From: Variovorax jilinensis
Lineage (GTDB): Bacteria; Pseudomonadota; Gammaproteobacteria; Burkholderiales; Burkholderiaceae_C
NCBI RefSeq assembly: GCF_030316885.1
Contig: NZ_JASZYQ010000001.1
Coordinates: 1,240,001-1,304,000, forward strand
DNA length: 64,000 nucleotides
Direction: 5' to 3'
A model generated the notes under the pieces. It was not told where the DNA came from and did not search any database. It saw only the letters and a list, made by a program, of their open reading frames with translations. Each line of letters starts with the position of its first letter. The first letter of the stretch is position 1. This document shows, piece after piece, positions 45,322-54,876 of the stretch. A program made the position numbers and the translations under genes.

Positions 45322-46629
45322 TCAGGCCACCGCCGGGCGCCGTCCCTTGCGGTAGAGGATCAGCGTCGCCACGAGCCCGCACACGGCTGCCACGCTGAGC
45401 CACAGCGCCGGCGCCGCCTTGTCGCCCGTGGCCTCGATCAGCCAGGTCGAGATCGCGGGCGTGAAGCCGCCGAAGACCGCGGTCGCCAGGCTGTAGGCCA
45501 GCGAGAAGCCCACCACGCGCACCTCGACCGGCATCACCTCGGTCAGCGCCACCACCATCGCGCCGTTGTACATGCCGAACAGGAACGAGAACCACAGCAG
45601 CACGTCGAGCATGCGGCCGAAGCTCGGCGCCGCCGCGAGCCAGTGCATGGCCGGATAGGCAGTGCAGATCGCCAGCAGCGTCACCGCGAGCAGCAGCGGC
45701 TTGCGGCCGATGCGGTCCGACAGCGCGCCGCCGATCGGCAGCCAGATGAAGTTGGTCACGGCCACCAGCAGGGTCACGATCAGGCTGTCACGCGCGCTCA
45801 GGTGCAGCACGCTGCGGCCGAAGGTCGGCGTGTAGACCGTGATCAGGTAGAAGGTGGTGGTGGTCATCGCCACCAGCAGCATTCCGCACAGCACGATGCG
45901 CCAGTTGCGCGCCATCGAGCGGAACACCTCGCGCGTGCTCGGATGGTGCTTGCGGGCCTGGAAGGCCTCGGTCTCCTGCAGCGAGCGGCGCAGCACGAAG
46001 ATGCACGGGATGATCATGCAGCCGACGAAGAAGGGAATGCGCCAGCCCCATTCGCCGAGCGCCGCGGGCGGCAGCAATTCGTTGAGCGCGAAGCCCAGCG
46101 CCGCGGCAAGCACGATCGCCACCTGCTGGCTGGCCGACTGCCAGGCGGTGTAGAAGCCCTTGTGGCCCGGCGTCGCCATCTCGGCGAGATACACCGAGAC
46201 GCCACCGAGCTCGGCCCCGGCCGAGAAGCCCTGCAGCAGGCGGCCCAGCAGCACCAGCACCGGCGCGATCAGTCCGATGGTCGCGTAGCCCGGCACGAAA
46301 GCGATCAGCACGGTGCCGCTGGCCATGATGGCGAGCGTGACGATCAGGCCCTTGCGGCGACCCACCTCGTCGATGTAGGCGCCCAGCACGATGGCGCCCA
46401 GCGGCCGCATCAGGAAGCCGGCGCCGAACACCGCGAAGGTCAGCATCAGCGAGGCGAAGTCGCTGCTGGCCGGGAAGAAGGCCTTCGAGATGGAGGTCGC
46501 ATAGAAGCCGAACAGGAAGAAGTCGAACTGTTCGAGGAAGTTGCCGCTCGTGACGCGCAGCACGGCGCCGAGTCTGGAAGTGCCGGCCGGGGCCGGGGTC
46601 GGGTCCTCGGCGAGGATGGCTGTGCTCAT
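45322..46629 (-). CDS. MHS-family major facilitator (citrate/tricarballylate-type symporter)
   Basis: A 435-residue transporter with 12 predicted helices. It has the MHS signature [15 protein letters not shown] near the N-terminus, [21 protein letters not shown] (loop 2-3) and [25 protein letters not shown] members carry carboxylates such as citrate, alpha-ketoglutarate or shikimate with protons. The start ATG follows gtaggagacacatcc. It is first in an operon with the signal-less binding-protein-like gene. Confidence 0.9.
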   Translation of the reverse strand: MSTAILAEDPTPAPAGTSRLGAVLRVTSGNFLEQFDFFLFGFYATSISKAFFPASSDFASLMLTFAVFGAGFLMRPLGAIVLGAYIDEVGRRKGLIVTLAIMASGTVLIAFVPGYATIGLIAPVLVLLGRLLQGFSAGAELGGVSVYLAEMATPGHKGFYTAWQSASQQVAIVLAAALGFALNELLPPAALGEWGWRIPFFVGCMIIPCIFVLRRSLQETEAFQARKHHPSTREVFRSMARNWRIVLCGMLLVAMTTTTFYLITVYTPTFGRSVLHLSARDSLIVTLLVAVTNFIWLPIGGALSDRIGRKPLLLAVTLLAICTAYPAMHWLAAAPSFGRMLDVLLWFSFLFGMYNGAMVVALTEVMPVEVRVVGFSLAYSLATAVFGGFTPAISTWLIEATGDKAAPALWLSVAAVCGLVATLILYRKGRRPAVA

Positions 46630-46769
46630 GGATGTGTCTCCTACGGGGTGCGCGGCCCGCGGCCGCGTTCACTTCCATCGTAGGAATCCAAGCTGTCGAT
46701 CAGCCGTCCACGCGCTCGGGGAATGTCCCGAGCCGTGGCGTCAGGCGCCGTTCAGGCGGCCTGGTGCAG

Positions 46770-47537
46770 CTATTCCTTGTAGCTCTGGTCGATCCGGTCC
46801 AGCTTGCGGATCAGCGACGGCCACACGAACGCGCCGCCCATGCCGCCGGTCTGCACCTTCATGGCCTGGCCCACGCCTTCGACGATGCGCGGGTCGACCT
46901 GCGTGAGCTCGCCGCCGCCGGCCTGGGCCGCGATCTGGATCTGGCAGGTGTTCTCGAAGGTGTACATGCTCAGGAAGGCATCGGCGATGGTCCGGCCGCA
47001 GGTCAGGAGGCCGTGGTTGCGCAGCATGAGGAAGTTGGCCGAGCCCATGTCGGCCTGCAGGCGCGGCTTCTCGTCGTCGCGGAAGGCGACGCCCTCGTAG
47101 TCGTGGTAGGCCAGCGAGGCCAGCACGAAGGTCGACTGCTGGCTGATCGGCAGCACGCCGTTCTTCTGCGCGCTCACTGCGATGCCTGCCCGCGTGTGGG
47201 TGTGCAGCACGCACTGGATGTCCTCGCGCGCGGCATGCACGGCGCTGTGGATCACGAAGCCGGCCGGGTTCACGGGGTAGGGCGATTCGATGACCTTGTT
47301 GCACTGCTGATCGACCTTGACGAGGCTCGACGCGGTGATCTCGTCGAACATCAGGCCGTAGGGATTGATCAGGAAGTGGTGCTCGGGGCCCGGCACCCGG
47401 GCGCTGATGTGCGTGAAGACGAGGTCGCTCCAGCCGTACAGCGCGACCAGCCGGTAGCAGGCCGCGAGGTCGATGCGCAGCTGCCATTCCTCGGCGCTCA
47501 CGAGCTTCTGGATTTCGCTCTGGGTATTGGCGTTCAT
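46770..47537 (-). CDS. Class II aldolase/adducin family protein
   Basis: A 255-residue protein with the zinc ligands in VLHTHTRAGIA (HxH) and FLMLRNHGLLT (His), plus WSDLVFTHISARVPGPEH at the substrate loop. Families of this kind cleave hydroxy-aldehyde or ketose phosphates, or decarboxylate; the substrate is not evident. It lies 26 nt after the HD-domain gene on the same strand, and the pair forms an operon. Confidence 0.88.
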   Translation of the reverse strand: MNANTQSEIQKLVSAEEWQLRIDLAACYRLVALYGWSDLVFTHISARVPGPEHHFLINPYGLMFDEITASSLVKVDQQCNKVIESPYPVNPAGFVIHSAVHAAREDIQCVLHTHTRAGIAVSAQKNGVLPISQQSTFVLASLAYHDYEGVAFRDDEKPRLQADMGSANFLMLRNHGLLTCGRTIADAFLSMYTFENTCQIQIAAQAGGGELTQVDPRIVEGVGQAMKVQTGGMGGAFVWPSLIRKLDRIDQSYKE

Positions 47538-47563
47538 GGGGATTCCTTCGGGTGGGCTGGGGC

Positions 47564-48157
47564 TCAGGCGGCCGCGGCGTCGGGCTGCTTCGCACTCTTG
47601 TAGATGCTCTGGCGCGGGGCCGCCATGAGGCGCCGCAGCATCGGTTCGAACTCGCTGATGGGCAGCGTCTCTGCCTTCGGGTCGAAGGCCGGGTTGTCGT
47701 AGAGCTCGCAGAACTCGGCGGTGCGCTCGAAGCAGGGATGGCTGCGGAAGTTCTCGCGCAGATCCCGGTCCAGGCCGATGTGATGAAAGAAGTAGTGCCC
47801 CTGGAAGATGCCGTGGTGCGCCACCATCCAGTGGTTCTCCTCGCTCACGAAGGGCTTGAGGATGGCGGCCGCGATGTCGGGGTGGTTCATGGTGCCGAGC
47901 GTGTCGCCGATGTCGTGCAGCAGCGCGCACACCACGTATTCCTCGTCGCGGCCATCGCGCAGCGCGCGCGTGGCGGTCTGCAGCGAATGGCTGTAGCGGT
48001 CGATCGGGAAGCCGCCGTAGTCGCCCTCGAGGATCTGCAGGTGCTTGATCACGCGCGCCGGCAGGCCGCCCGCGAACTGCATGAACTCGCCGCCGATCAG
48101 CTGCCAGTCCTGCTGGGTGCTGTCCTGCATGCGCGTGAAAGTGGCTCTTGCGTTCAT
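47564..48157 (-). CDS. HD-domain protein (PhnZ/MIOX-like)
   Basis: A 197-residue protein starting at ATG 48157 after AAGGAAG. Metal ligands follow the HD pattern: HSLQTATRAL, LLHDIGDTLG, HPDIAAAIL, HWMVAHHGIF, then ELYDNPAFDP. The extra His/Asp set resembles PhnZ/MIOX-type diiron oxygenases more than nucleotide phosphohydrolases, but that is an inference. It is cotranscribed with a class II aldolase and faces a Crp-type regulator. Confidence 0.75.
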   Translation of the reverse strand: MNARATFTRMQDSTQQDWQLIGGEFMQFAGGLPARVIKHLQILEGDYGGFPIDRYSHSLQTATRALRDGRDEEYVVCALLHDIGDTLGTMNHPDIAAAILKPFVSEENHWMVAHHGIFQGHYFFHHIGLDRDLRENFRSHPCFERTAEFCELYDNPAFDPKAETLPISEFEPMLRRLMAAPRQSIYKSAKQPDAAAA

Positions 48158-48208
48158 CGTGTCTTCCTTGTGTCTGGACGCACTGTAGACCCGTGCTTGA
48201 CCTTCAAC

Positions 48209-48224
48209 TGTCAAGAATTTGACA
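48209..48224. promoter_or_regulatory. Crp/Fnr-type operator TGTCAAGAATTTGACA
   Basis: A perfect 6-4-6 inverted repeat between the divergent HD-aldolase operon and the Crp/Fnr gene. An overlapping TTGAC-N8-GTCAA lies just left of it. On the minus strand the arm also supplies a consensus -35 box TTGACA for the HD operon. It is the likely binding site of the adjacent regulator. Confidence 0.65.
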
Positions 48225-48296
48225 ATGGAGTCCCCCTGGAAACCCCCGCCCGACCGCGGCCCGGCCCCTCGCTCGCGCCACTTGCGCGCCTATCGC

Positions 48297-49019
48297 ATGA
48301 CTTCTCCGAACATCGTCCACGTCTCGCCAGCCCATCGCGGCGTGATGGAGGCCAACCCGTGGTTTGCCTCGATGCCGCGCGCCCAGCGCGAGGCGCTGCT
48401 CGGCGATGCCGAGCTCGTGCACCTGCGGCGCGGTGCCATGCTGTTCCGCCAGGGCGATCCCGTGCACGCGGCGGGCGCGGGTTTCTTCGGCCTCGCCGAC
48501 GGCCTGATCAAGATATCGACCTTGCGCCAGGACGGCCGGGAAGCCATCCTCGCGGTGCTCGAGCCCGGCAACTGGTTCGGCGAGATCAGCCTGATCGACG
48601 GCTCGCCGCGCACCCACGACGCCACGGCGCTGACCGCGCTCGACCTGCTGGTCGTGCCGCTCGAGGCCTTTGCGCGGCAGATGCAGGATGCCGCCTTCGT
48701 GCGCGCGATCGCGGTGCTGCTGGCCGCGCGCGTGCGCGGGCTCTACGGCCTGATGGAAGACGCAACCCTGCGCGGCCTGCGCGCGCGCGTGGCGCGGCGG
48801 CTCCTGCGGCTCGCGCACGGCGATGTCACGCAATCGGCGCAGGCGCGGGCCTCGGTGGTGCTGCCGCAGGAGGCGCTCGCCATGATGCTCGGCGTCACCC
48901 GCCAGACCTTGTCGAAGGAGCTCAACGCGCTGGCCGAACTCGGCGTGATCGCACTCGGCTACGGGCGCATCGAGCTGCTGTCGCTCGACGAACTGCGGGA
49001 TCTGGGCGGCGCGGCCTAG
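48297..49019 (+). CDS. Crp/Fnr-family transcriptional regulator
   Basis: About 240 residues from ATG 48297; an ATG at 48225 would place the operator against the start codon and adds an atypical Pro-rich stretch. The cyclic-nucleotide-like beta barrel has LRRGAMLFRQGDP and EPGNWFGEISLIDGSPRTHDA. The C-terminal HTH has LPQEALAMMLGVTRQTLSKELNALAELGVI. No N-terminal cysteine cluster, so it is not an oxygen-sensing iron-sulfur Fnr. It probably controls itself and the divergent HD-aldolase operon. Confidence 0.88.
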   Translation: MTSPNIVHVSPAHRGVMEANPWFASMPRAQREALLGDAELVHLRRGAMLFRQGDPVHAAGAGFFGLADGLIKISTLRQDGREAILAVLEPGNWFGEISLIDGSPRTHDATALTALDLLVVPLEAFARQMQDAAFVRAIAVLLAARVRGLYGLMEDATLRGLRARVARRLLRLAHGDVTQSAQARASVVLPQEALAMMLGVTRQTLSKELNALAELGVIALGYGRIELLSLDELRDLGGAA

Positions 49020-49167
49020 CCGACGGGCTGGTGCCTCATCCGGGTCGCTGCGGTGCCCCATGGTGCAATTGCATGCCGGCTCGAACGGTGTCATGGTCGA
49101 CGTGCGCCTGCAGCCGCAAGGGGATATGTCGTCCACCGACCGGTTCGCGGGCTCCAGGAGCAATGCG

Positions 49168-51582
49168 ATGGCGAAGAAGGACAACAAACCCGATCCGCGC
49201 AGGCAGGTTGCAGTCGGGAAGGCGACCGCAGGCGGCACGCCCGCGATCCTGCCGCGGCCGGACTTCCACTTTCCCGGCGAGGTCGGCCGCACGTACCTCG
49301 ATTCGGACCCGGCCCGCTTCCCCAAGCCGGTTCAGGCACCCGAGGGAGCGCCGAACATCGTCCTGATCCTCATCGACGACTGCGGTTTCGGCCAGTACGG
49401 CACCTTCGGCGGCGGCATCCCTTCGCCCACGATGGACAAGCTGGCGGCCGAGGGCCTGCGCTACAACCGCTTCCACACCACCGCGCTGTGCAGTCCCACG
49501 CGCGCTGCGCTGATCACGGGGCGCAATCATCATTCGACCTCCTTCGCCGGCATCACCGAACTGGCGACCGGCTATGACGGCTACACCTGCATCCTGCCGA
49601 AGAGCTGCGGCACGATGGGCGAGGTGCTGCGACAGAACGGCTACATGACGGCCTGGGTGGGCAAGAACCACAACACGCCGACCTGGGAGACCAGCATGGC
49701 CGGGCCCTTCGACCGCTGGGCCAACGGCCTGGGCTTCGACTATTTCTACGGCTTCAATGCCGGCGACATGAACCACTGGAACCCGATCCTCTACCAGAAC
49801 CGGGATCTGGTGCCGGCATCGACGGACCCGGACTATCACCTCACGACCGACCTCGCCGACAAGTCGATCGCCTGGGTCCGCCAGGCCAAGAGCGTCGCGC
49901 CCGACCGGCCGTATTTCCTCTACCTCGCGACCGGCGCGACCCACGCGCCGCACCACACGCCGGAAGACTGGATCGCGAAGTTCAAGGGCCAGTTCGACGG
50001 CGGCTGGGACAGATACCGCGAGCAGACCCACGCGCGGCAGCTGAAGCTGGGCGTGATCCCGAAGGGAACCAAGCTCACCACGCGCTCGAAGGGCCTGCCG
50101 GCCTGGAGTTCGCTCAATGCCGACCAGAAGCGGCTCTATGCCCGGATGATGGAAGTCTTCGCGGGCTACGCGGCGCACTGCGACCACGAGCTCGGCCGCG
50201 TCATCGAGGCCTGCAAGGAGCTGCCCGACGCGGACAACACGCTCTTCATCTACATCGCCGGCGACAACGGTGCGAGCGCCGAAGGCGGGATCGAGGGATC
50301 GTTGTGCGAGAACCTGTTCTTCAACGGCTTCTCCGAGAAGTGGCAGGACAACATCAAGGCGATCGACGAACTCGGCGGCCCGAAGCACTTCAATCATTTT
50401 CCGTCGGCGTGGGCGCATGCGATGAACACGCCCTTCCAGTGGACCAAGCAGGTGGCGAGCCATTTCGGCGGGACCCGCAATCCGATGATCGTCTCGTGGC
50501 CGGCGCGCATCAAGGACAAGGGTGCGCTGCGCGAGCAGTTCCTGCACACCATCGACATCGTGCCGACGATCTACGAGCTCTGCGGCATCACGGCGCCGGC
50601 CATGCTGAACGGCGTCGTGCAGAAGCCCATCGAAGGCAGGAGCTTCGCCGGCACGCTGGCGGACGGCGGCGCGGACAGTCCGCGCAACACCCAGTATTTC
50701 GAACTGGGCTGCAATCGCGGCCTCTATCACGACGGCTGGATGGCCTCGTCGCCGTCCTTCGTCCCGTGGGACCCCAACCGCCAGGAGTGGGACCCCGACA
50801 AGGCGCCCTGGGAGCTGTACAACATCGAGGAAGACTTCTCCCAGGCCAACGATCTCGCCAAGAAGCACCCCGACCAGCTGCGCAAGCTGCAGGACCTCTG
50901 GTGGGTGGAGGCCGCCAAGTACAACGTGCTGCCGCTCGACTGGCGCGCGACGATCCGCATGAATGCCGAGCTGATGGGGCGTCCCAGCCTCATTGCCGGG
51001 CGAACCCGCATGACCTACTACCCCGGCACCATCGGCCTGCCCGATGCGGCCTCGCCCGCGATGTGCAACAAGTCCTGGACGATCACCGCGGAGATCGAGG
51101 TGCCCGAGGGGAAGGCCGAAGGAATGATCGTGACGCACGGCGGGCTCGAGGGCGGCTACGGTCTCTACCTGCGCGACGGCACGCCCACCTTCGTCTACAA
51201 CTACCTGAGCATCGACCGGCCGACCTTCACTGCCAGGAACGCGCTGCCTCCGGGCAAGGCCACGCTGGTCGTGGCCTTCAAATACGACGGCGGCGGAATG
51301 GGCAAGGGCGGCACCGTCACCATGAGCGCGAACGGCCGGAAGATCGCCGAAGGCCGTCTGGAGCGCACGATCCCGATCCAGTTCTCGCTGGGCGAGGGAC
51401 TGGACGTCGGCATGGACATCGGCTCGCCGATCGATTTCAGCTACAAGATGCCCTTTGCCTACACGGGCACCATCGAGAAGGTCACCGTCGAACTCGGGCC
51501 GCTGGCCGTGGCTCCCACGGCGGCGAGCCCGCGCCGGTCCTCCGGCCCCCGAAAGGCCGCGACGAAAAGGAGCGCGAAGTGA
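49168..51582 (+). CDS. Cys-type arylsulfatase
   Basis: An 804-residue sulfatase from ATG 49168, 7 nt after AGGAG. The metal site begins IVLILIDDCGFGQYGTFGG. The formylglycine precursor is C108 in CSPTRAALITGRNHH, and WVGKNHNTP and IAGDNGAS supply further active-site residues. The C-terminal ~170 residues form a beta-sandwich (ITAEIEVPEGKAEGMIVTHGG). No signal peptide is visible, and no formylglycine-generating enzyme is nearby, so activation relies on one elsewhere. Its stop overlaps the next gene (GTGA). Confidence 0.92.
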   Translation: MAKKDNKPDPRRQVAVGKATAGGTPAILPRPDFHFPGEVGRTYLDSDPARFPKPVQAPEGAPNIVLILIDDCGFGQYGTFGGGIPSPTMDKLAAEGLRYNRFHTTALCSPTRAALITGRNHHSTSFAGITELATGYDGYTCILPKSCGTMGEVLRQNGYMTAWVGKNHNTPTWETSMAGPFDRWANGLGFDYFYGFNAGDMNHWNPILYQNRDLVPASTDPDYHLTTDLADKSIAWVRQAKSVAPDRPYFLYLATGATHAPHHTPEDWIAKFKGQFDGGWDRYREQTHARQLKLGVIPKGTKLTTRSKGLPAWSSLNADQKRLYARMMEVFAGYAAHCDHELGRVIEACKELPDADNTLFIYIAGDNGASAEGGIEGSLCENLFFNGFSEKWQDNIKAIDELGGPKHFNHFPSAWAHAMNTPFQWTKQVASHFGGTRNPMIVSWPARIKDKGALREQFLHTIDIVPTIYELCGITAPAMLNGVVQKPIEGRSFAGTLADGGADSPRNTQYFELGCNRGLYHDGWMASSPSFVPWDPNRQEWDPDKAPWELYNIEEDFSQANDLAKKHPDQLRKLQDLWWVEAAKYNVLPLDWRATIRMNAELMGRPSLIAGRTRMTYYPGTIGLPDAASPAMCNKSWTITAEIEVPEGKAEGMIVTHGGLEGGYGLYLRDGTPTFVYNYLSIDRPTFTARNALPPGKATLVVAFKYDGGGMGKGGTVTMSANGRKIAEGRLERTIPIQFSLGEGLDVGMDIGSPIDFSYKMPFAYTGTIEKVTVELGPLAVAPTAASPRRSSGPRKAATKRSAK

Positions 51583-52976
51583 GACCGACCGAACTGTCGC
51601 CCGCCTGGGCTCGCGCGCTGCCGCCCGGCCCCGACACGCGCGTCGCCATCACCGAGGCCTATGCTGCCCATGTCGCGCGCGACGCCTTCTTCTGGGCCTG
51701 GCCGCTGGTCAACCTCTTCAACCGCCGCATCGCCTTCTCGAAGATGAAGGAGCACCGCTACGTCGGGCCGCTGCTCGACGCACCGCTCAACCGGCTGACC
51801 ATGCTCACCGACTATGTCGATCCCGATGAGCGCAACGTCGCGTGCCCGAACCAGGATGTCGTCTACGGACTCGGCATGCTGGCGCTGGACGTGTCGCCGG
51901 TGGTGATCCAGGTGCCGGATTTCGGCGACCGCTTCTGGGTCTACCAGATCGTCGATCTGCGCACCGACAGCTTCGTCCAGCTCGGGAAGATGCACGGCAG
52001 CACGCCGGGCTTCTATCTCCTGGCCGGCCCCGACTGGAACGGCGAGGTGCCAGCGGGAATCACCCGCGTTTTTCGCGCATCGAGCAAGACCGGCCTGGTC
52101 GCGCCGCGCATCTTCCAGGACGACACGGCACAGGACAAGCAGGCGATCCAGCAAGTCCTGACCGGCATCGTGATGTACCCGCTCGCGGAGTACGACGGGC
52201 AGATGAAGTCCATCGATTGGAGCAGGCTGCCGCGGGTGGCGGCCGCGCCGCACGGCGAGGAGGAGACACGGTGGGTGCTGCCCGAGAAGTTCTTCGACGA
52301 GCTTGCGCAGGTGCTCGCCGATGCGCCGCCGCTTGCGGGCGAGGAAGCGCGCTATGCGCAGGTGCTGGCCGTGCTGGCCGCCGCCGATGGCGATCCGAAG
52401 CTGAAGCAGGCGATGATCGAAGCGGCAAGGCTAGCCGAGAAGGAACTCGTGAATCCGTTGTTCCAGTTCCGCAACTACGGCCAGCGCTTGCCGCACCACT
52501 GGAGCACCATCTCGAACGAATCGGCCTTCGGCACCGACTACTTCACGCGCACCGCGGTCGCCAAGTCCAACATACTGGTCAACTCGCCCGACGAGACGAA
52601 GTATTTCTACCAGGACCTGGACGAAACGGGCGCGAGGCTCGACAGCAGCCACAGATACACCGTCAGCTTCCCCAAGGGGGGCACGCCGCCGGTGAACGGC
52701 TTCTGGTCGCTTTCGATCTACAACGAACACCACTTCTTCGTGGCCAACGAGATCGACCGCTACTCGGTGGGCACGAAGAACAAGGATCTCGCGTTCGATG
52801 CCGACGGCTCGCTGACGATCTTCGTGCAATCCGATGCGCCCGCCGACCCTGTGCAGCGCGCCAACTGGCTGCCCGCGCCGAAGGGCGATTTCTCGCTCTA
52901 CGTTCGCGCCTACTGGCCGAAGGCCGCTGCCATGGACGGCTCCTGGACGCCCCCGGCGGTTCGACTTCGGCCCTGA
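51579..52976 (+). CDS. DUF1254/DUF1214 protein
   Basis: A 465-residue protein starting at GTG 51579 inside the sulfatase stop. The N-terminal half (AYAAHVARDAFFWAWPLVNLFNRR, NQDVVYGLGMLALDVSPVVIQVPD) is DUF1254. The C-terminal half (NGFWSLSIYNEHHFFVANEIDRYSVG and later) is DUF1214. These proteins are widespread and uncharacterised, often next to sulfatases or transporters. No signal peptide. The tight coupling suggests a shared substrate. Confidence 0.88.
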   Translation: MRPTELSPAWARALPPGPDTRVAITEAYAAHVARDAFFWAWPLVNLFNRRIAFSKMKEHRYVGPLLDAPLNRLTMLTDYVDPDERNVACPNQDVVYGLGMLALDVSPVVIQVPDFGDRFWVYQIVDLRTDSFVQLGKMHGSTPGFYLLAGPDWNGEVPAGITRVFRASSKTGLVAPRIFQDDTAQDKQAIQQVLTGIVMYPLAEYDGQMKSIDWSRLPRVAAAPHGEEETRWVLPEKFFDELAQVLADAPPLAGEEARYAQVLAVLAAADGDPKLKQAMIEAARLAEKELVNPLFQFRNYGQRLPHHWSTISNESAFGTDYFTRTAVAKSNILVNSPDETKYFYQDLDETGARLDSSHRYTVSFPKGGTPPVNGFWSLSIYNEHHFFVANEIDRYSVGTKNKDLAFDADGSLTIFVQSDAPADPVQRANWLPAPKGDFSLYVRAYWPKAAAMDGSWTPPAVRLRP

Positions 52977-53101
52977 GCCCGCGATCGGACGGCGTCAGGC
53001 ATGCGCCTGCGGCACGATCCGATCGGCCTATCGCGGCTGAAATCCCGCGCAACGCGGTGTCCGCTAGCATCGGCACTCGCAAACTGACAGAGAAAAGACA
53101 G

Positions 53102-53401
53102 ATGACCACCGAAAAGAATCCAGCCGCTCCCGCCAAGAAGGCGGCAGCAAAGCGTGCACCGAACCCGGCCTTCATGAAGACCCTGACGCCCAGTGCCGAA
53201 CTGGCGGCGGTGATCGGGTCGACGCCGGTGGCGCGGACCGAAGTCGTGAAGCAGCTGTGGGTCTACATCAAGGCGCACAACCTGCAGGACGAGAAGAACA
53301 AGCGCAACGTCAACGCCGACGCGAAGCTCCGGCCGATCTTCGGCAAGGACCAGGTGACGATGTTCGAGATCGCTGGCCTCATCGGCAAGCACCTGAGCTG
53401 A
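53102..53401 (+). CDS. SWIB/MDM2-domain protein
   Basis: A 99-residue protein with a Lys/Ala-rich N-terminus (PAAPAKKAAAKRAP) and a SWIB domain from about residue 25: LTPSAELAAVIGS, VVKQLWVYIKAHNLQDEKNKRNVNADAKLRPIFGKDQVTMFE. The basic N-terminus suggests nucleic acid binding. Bacterial SWIB proteins may associate with topoisomerase or chromatin-like structures. Upstream agagaaaagac may be the ribosome binding site. Confidence 0.92.
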   Translation: MTTEKNPAAPAKKAAAKRAPNPAFMKTLTPSAELAAVIGSTPVARTEVVKQLWVYIKAHNLQDEKNKRNVNADAKLRPIFGKDQVTMFEIAGLIGKHLS

Positions 53402-53457
53402 GCGCCGGCGGCCGCCGTGCTGCGGGCCCGCCAGTGCGCCAGAGCGCGCGGGCCGGC

Positions 53458-54645
53458 TCAGCGCAGGATCCGGCCGTCCTTCGTGATGCTGATCAGGTCG
53501 ATGCTGCGGCCCGGATCGCGCAGCCCCGGGCGCAGGTTGATGCGAAAGCCGCCGACGTCGTAGTCGGTCATGCCGGTCATCGTGCGCTGGAGCGTCGCGG
53601 GCGTGAAGCCCCGGCCGGCGCGCCGCACGGCCTCGGCCGCGGCCTTGGTGGCGATGAAGCCTTCGAGGCCCTCGTAGGAGGGCGTCTGGTCCGAGTTCTC
53701 GATCGCCGCCAGGTATTCCTTGACGATCGGGATCGCCGAGGGCCGCGGCGAAGGCACCACCTGCGAGATCACGATGCCGCCGATGTCCTTGCCGAGCTCG
53801 GCATACAGCGGATCGATGCCGACGATCGAGAAAGCCATGAAGTTGCCCGTGTAGCCGCTCTTGCGCAGGCGCCGGATCACGTCGGCCGTGGTCGCCGACA
53901 GCGACACCAGCACGATCGCCTGGGGTGAAGCCTTCTGCACCTCGGCCAGTGCGGCTTCCAGCTTGGGCCCGCTGGTGGGCACCAGCGCGCTGGCCACCAG
54001 CGGCGGCAGCTTGAGGTCGGCGATCGCGAGCTGCACCGAGGCCAGGCCGGCGCGGCCCATCGTGTCGTCGTCGCCGACCAGCGCGATGCGGGTCTGACCC
54101 ACGGTGGCGCACTGGCGCACGATCTTGAACGCCTCGTCGGCCATGCTGGGGCGGACGTGGAACACGTTGGGCGCCTCGCTTCCGCGCAGGTTGTCTCCCG
54201 CCGCGAAGGGCGCGAACAGCTGGCTGCCCTGTTGCGACGCCACCTTGGCGCCGGCCTCGCTGCTCGCGGTGCCGACGAAGCCGAACAGCATGTCGGCCTT
54301 GTGGGTGCCCAGCAGCGTGCGTGCATTGGCGGCGGCGCGCGTCGCGTCGTAGCCGTCGTCGAGCTGCACCAGCTTCAGCTGGAAGCCGCTGGCGGCGTTG
54401 TGTTCGTTGAATTCGGTCGCGTAGAGGCGGCTGCCGGCCGCAAACGCCAGACCGATCTCGCTGGCGGCGCCCGTGAGCGGCACCGACTGGCCGAGCACCA
54501 CGGTGCGCACCGCGCCGCCGGTGCTCCTTGGCACCGCGCCCGGCGCCGGCGTCTGGGCTTGGGATCGCGTGGCCACGAGGGCGCTGCCGCCCGCCAGCAA
54601 GGCCACGCTTGCCTGGGCCAGCCAGCTTCTCCGGGAGATATGCAT
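53458..54645 (-). CDS. Branched-chain amino acid-type ABC binding protein
   Basis: A 395-residue Peripla_BP_6 (LivJ-like) protein. The signal peptide runs MHISRRSWLAQASVALLAGGSAL...RSQA (Tat-like twin Arg). Blocks VVLGQSVPLTGAASEIG, LVQLDDGYDATRAAANARTLL and IALVGDDDTMGRAGL are family-typical. No Liv permease or ATPase genes are next to it; such orphan binding proteins are common in Burkholderiales. The start is ATG 54645. Confidence 0.9.
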   Translation of the reverse strand: MHISRRSWLAQASVALLAGGSALVATRSQAQTPAPGAVPRSTGGAVRTVVLGQSVPLTGAASEIGLAFAAGSRLYATEFNEHNAASGFQLKLVQLDDGYDATRAAANARTLLGTHKADMLFGFVGTASSEAGAKVASQQGSQLFAPFAAGDNLRGSEAPNVFHVRPSMADEAFKIVRQCATVGQTRIALVGDDDTMGRAGLASVQLAIADLKLPPLVASALVPTSGPKLEAALAEVQKASPQAIVLVSLSATTADVIRRLRKSGYTGNFMAFSIVGIDPLYAELGKDIGGIVISQVVPSPRPSAIPIVKEYLAAIENSDQTPSYEGLEGFIATKAAAEAVRRAGRGFTPATLQRTMTGMTDYDVGGFRINLRPGLRDPGRSIDLISITKDGRILR

Positions 54646-54876
54646 TGGAAACCTTTCGCTACATTTCAAAGAATAATGTAGCAAGTTGGATGCCTTTCCC
54701 GTAGGTACTAAGTCATGGATCAGGCCGATGCGGATGCCGGCGGGCCGCGCAATGCCACGATGGCGGCTTTTATATTGTTAACTTATGTATTTCAGTTGTG
54801 GCTTTTTGCACAGGGGCTTTGAGGCTTCCACTGTCAACATCGGGTCCACGAACCGGAATTGATCCGGCGGGATGAA

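Noticed and set aside
44575..46683. A 702-codon plus-strand frame across the MHS transporter and binding protein
   Set aside because: It is His/Arg/Glu-rich antisense sequence; both minus-strand genes are clear family members.
48225..49019. ATG 48225 as start of the Crp/Fnr gene
   Set aside because: It lies directly against the operator palindrome, has no ribosome binding site and adds a Pro/Arg-rich stretch atypical for the family. ATG 48297 is preferred, though not proven.
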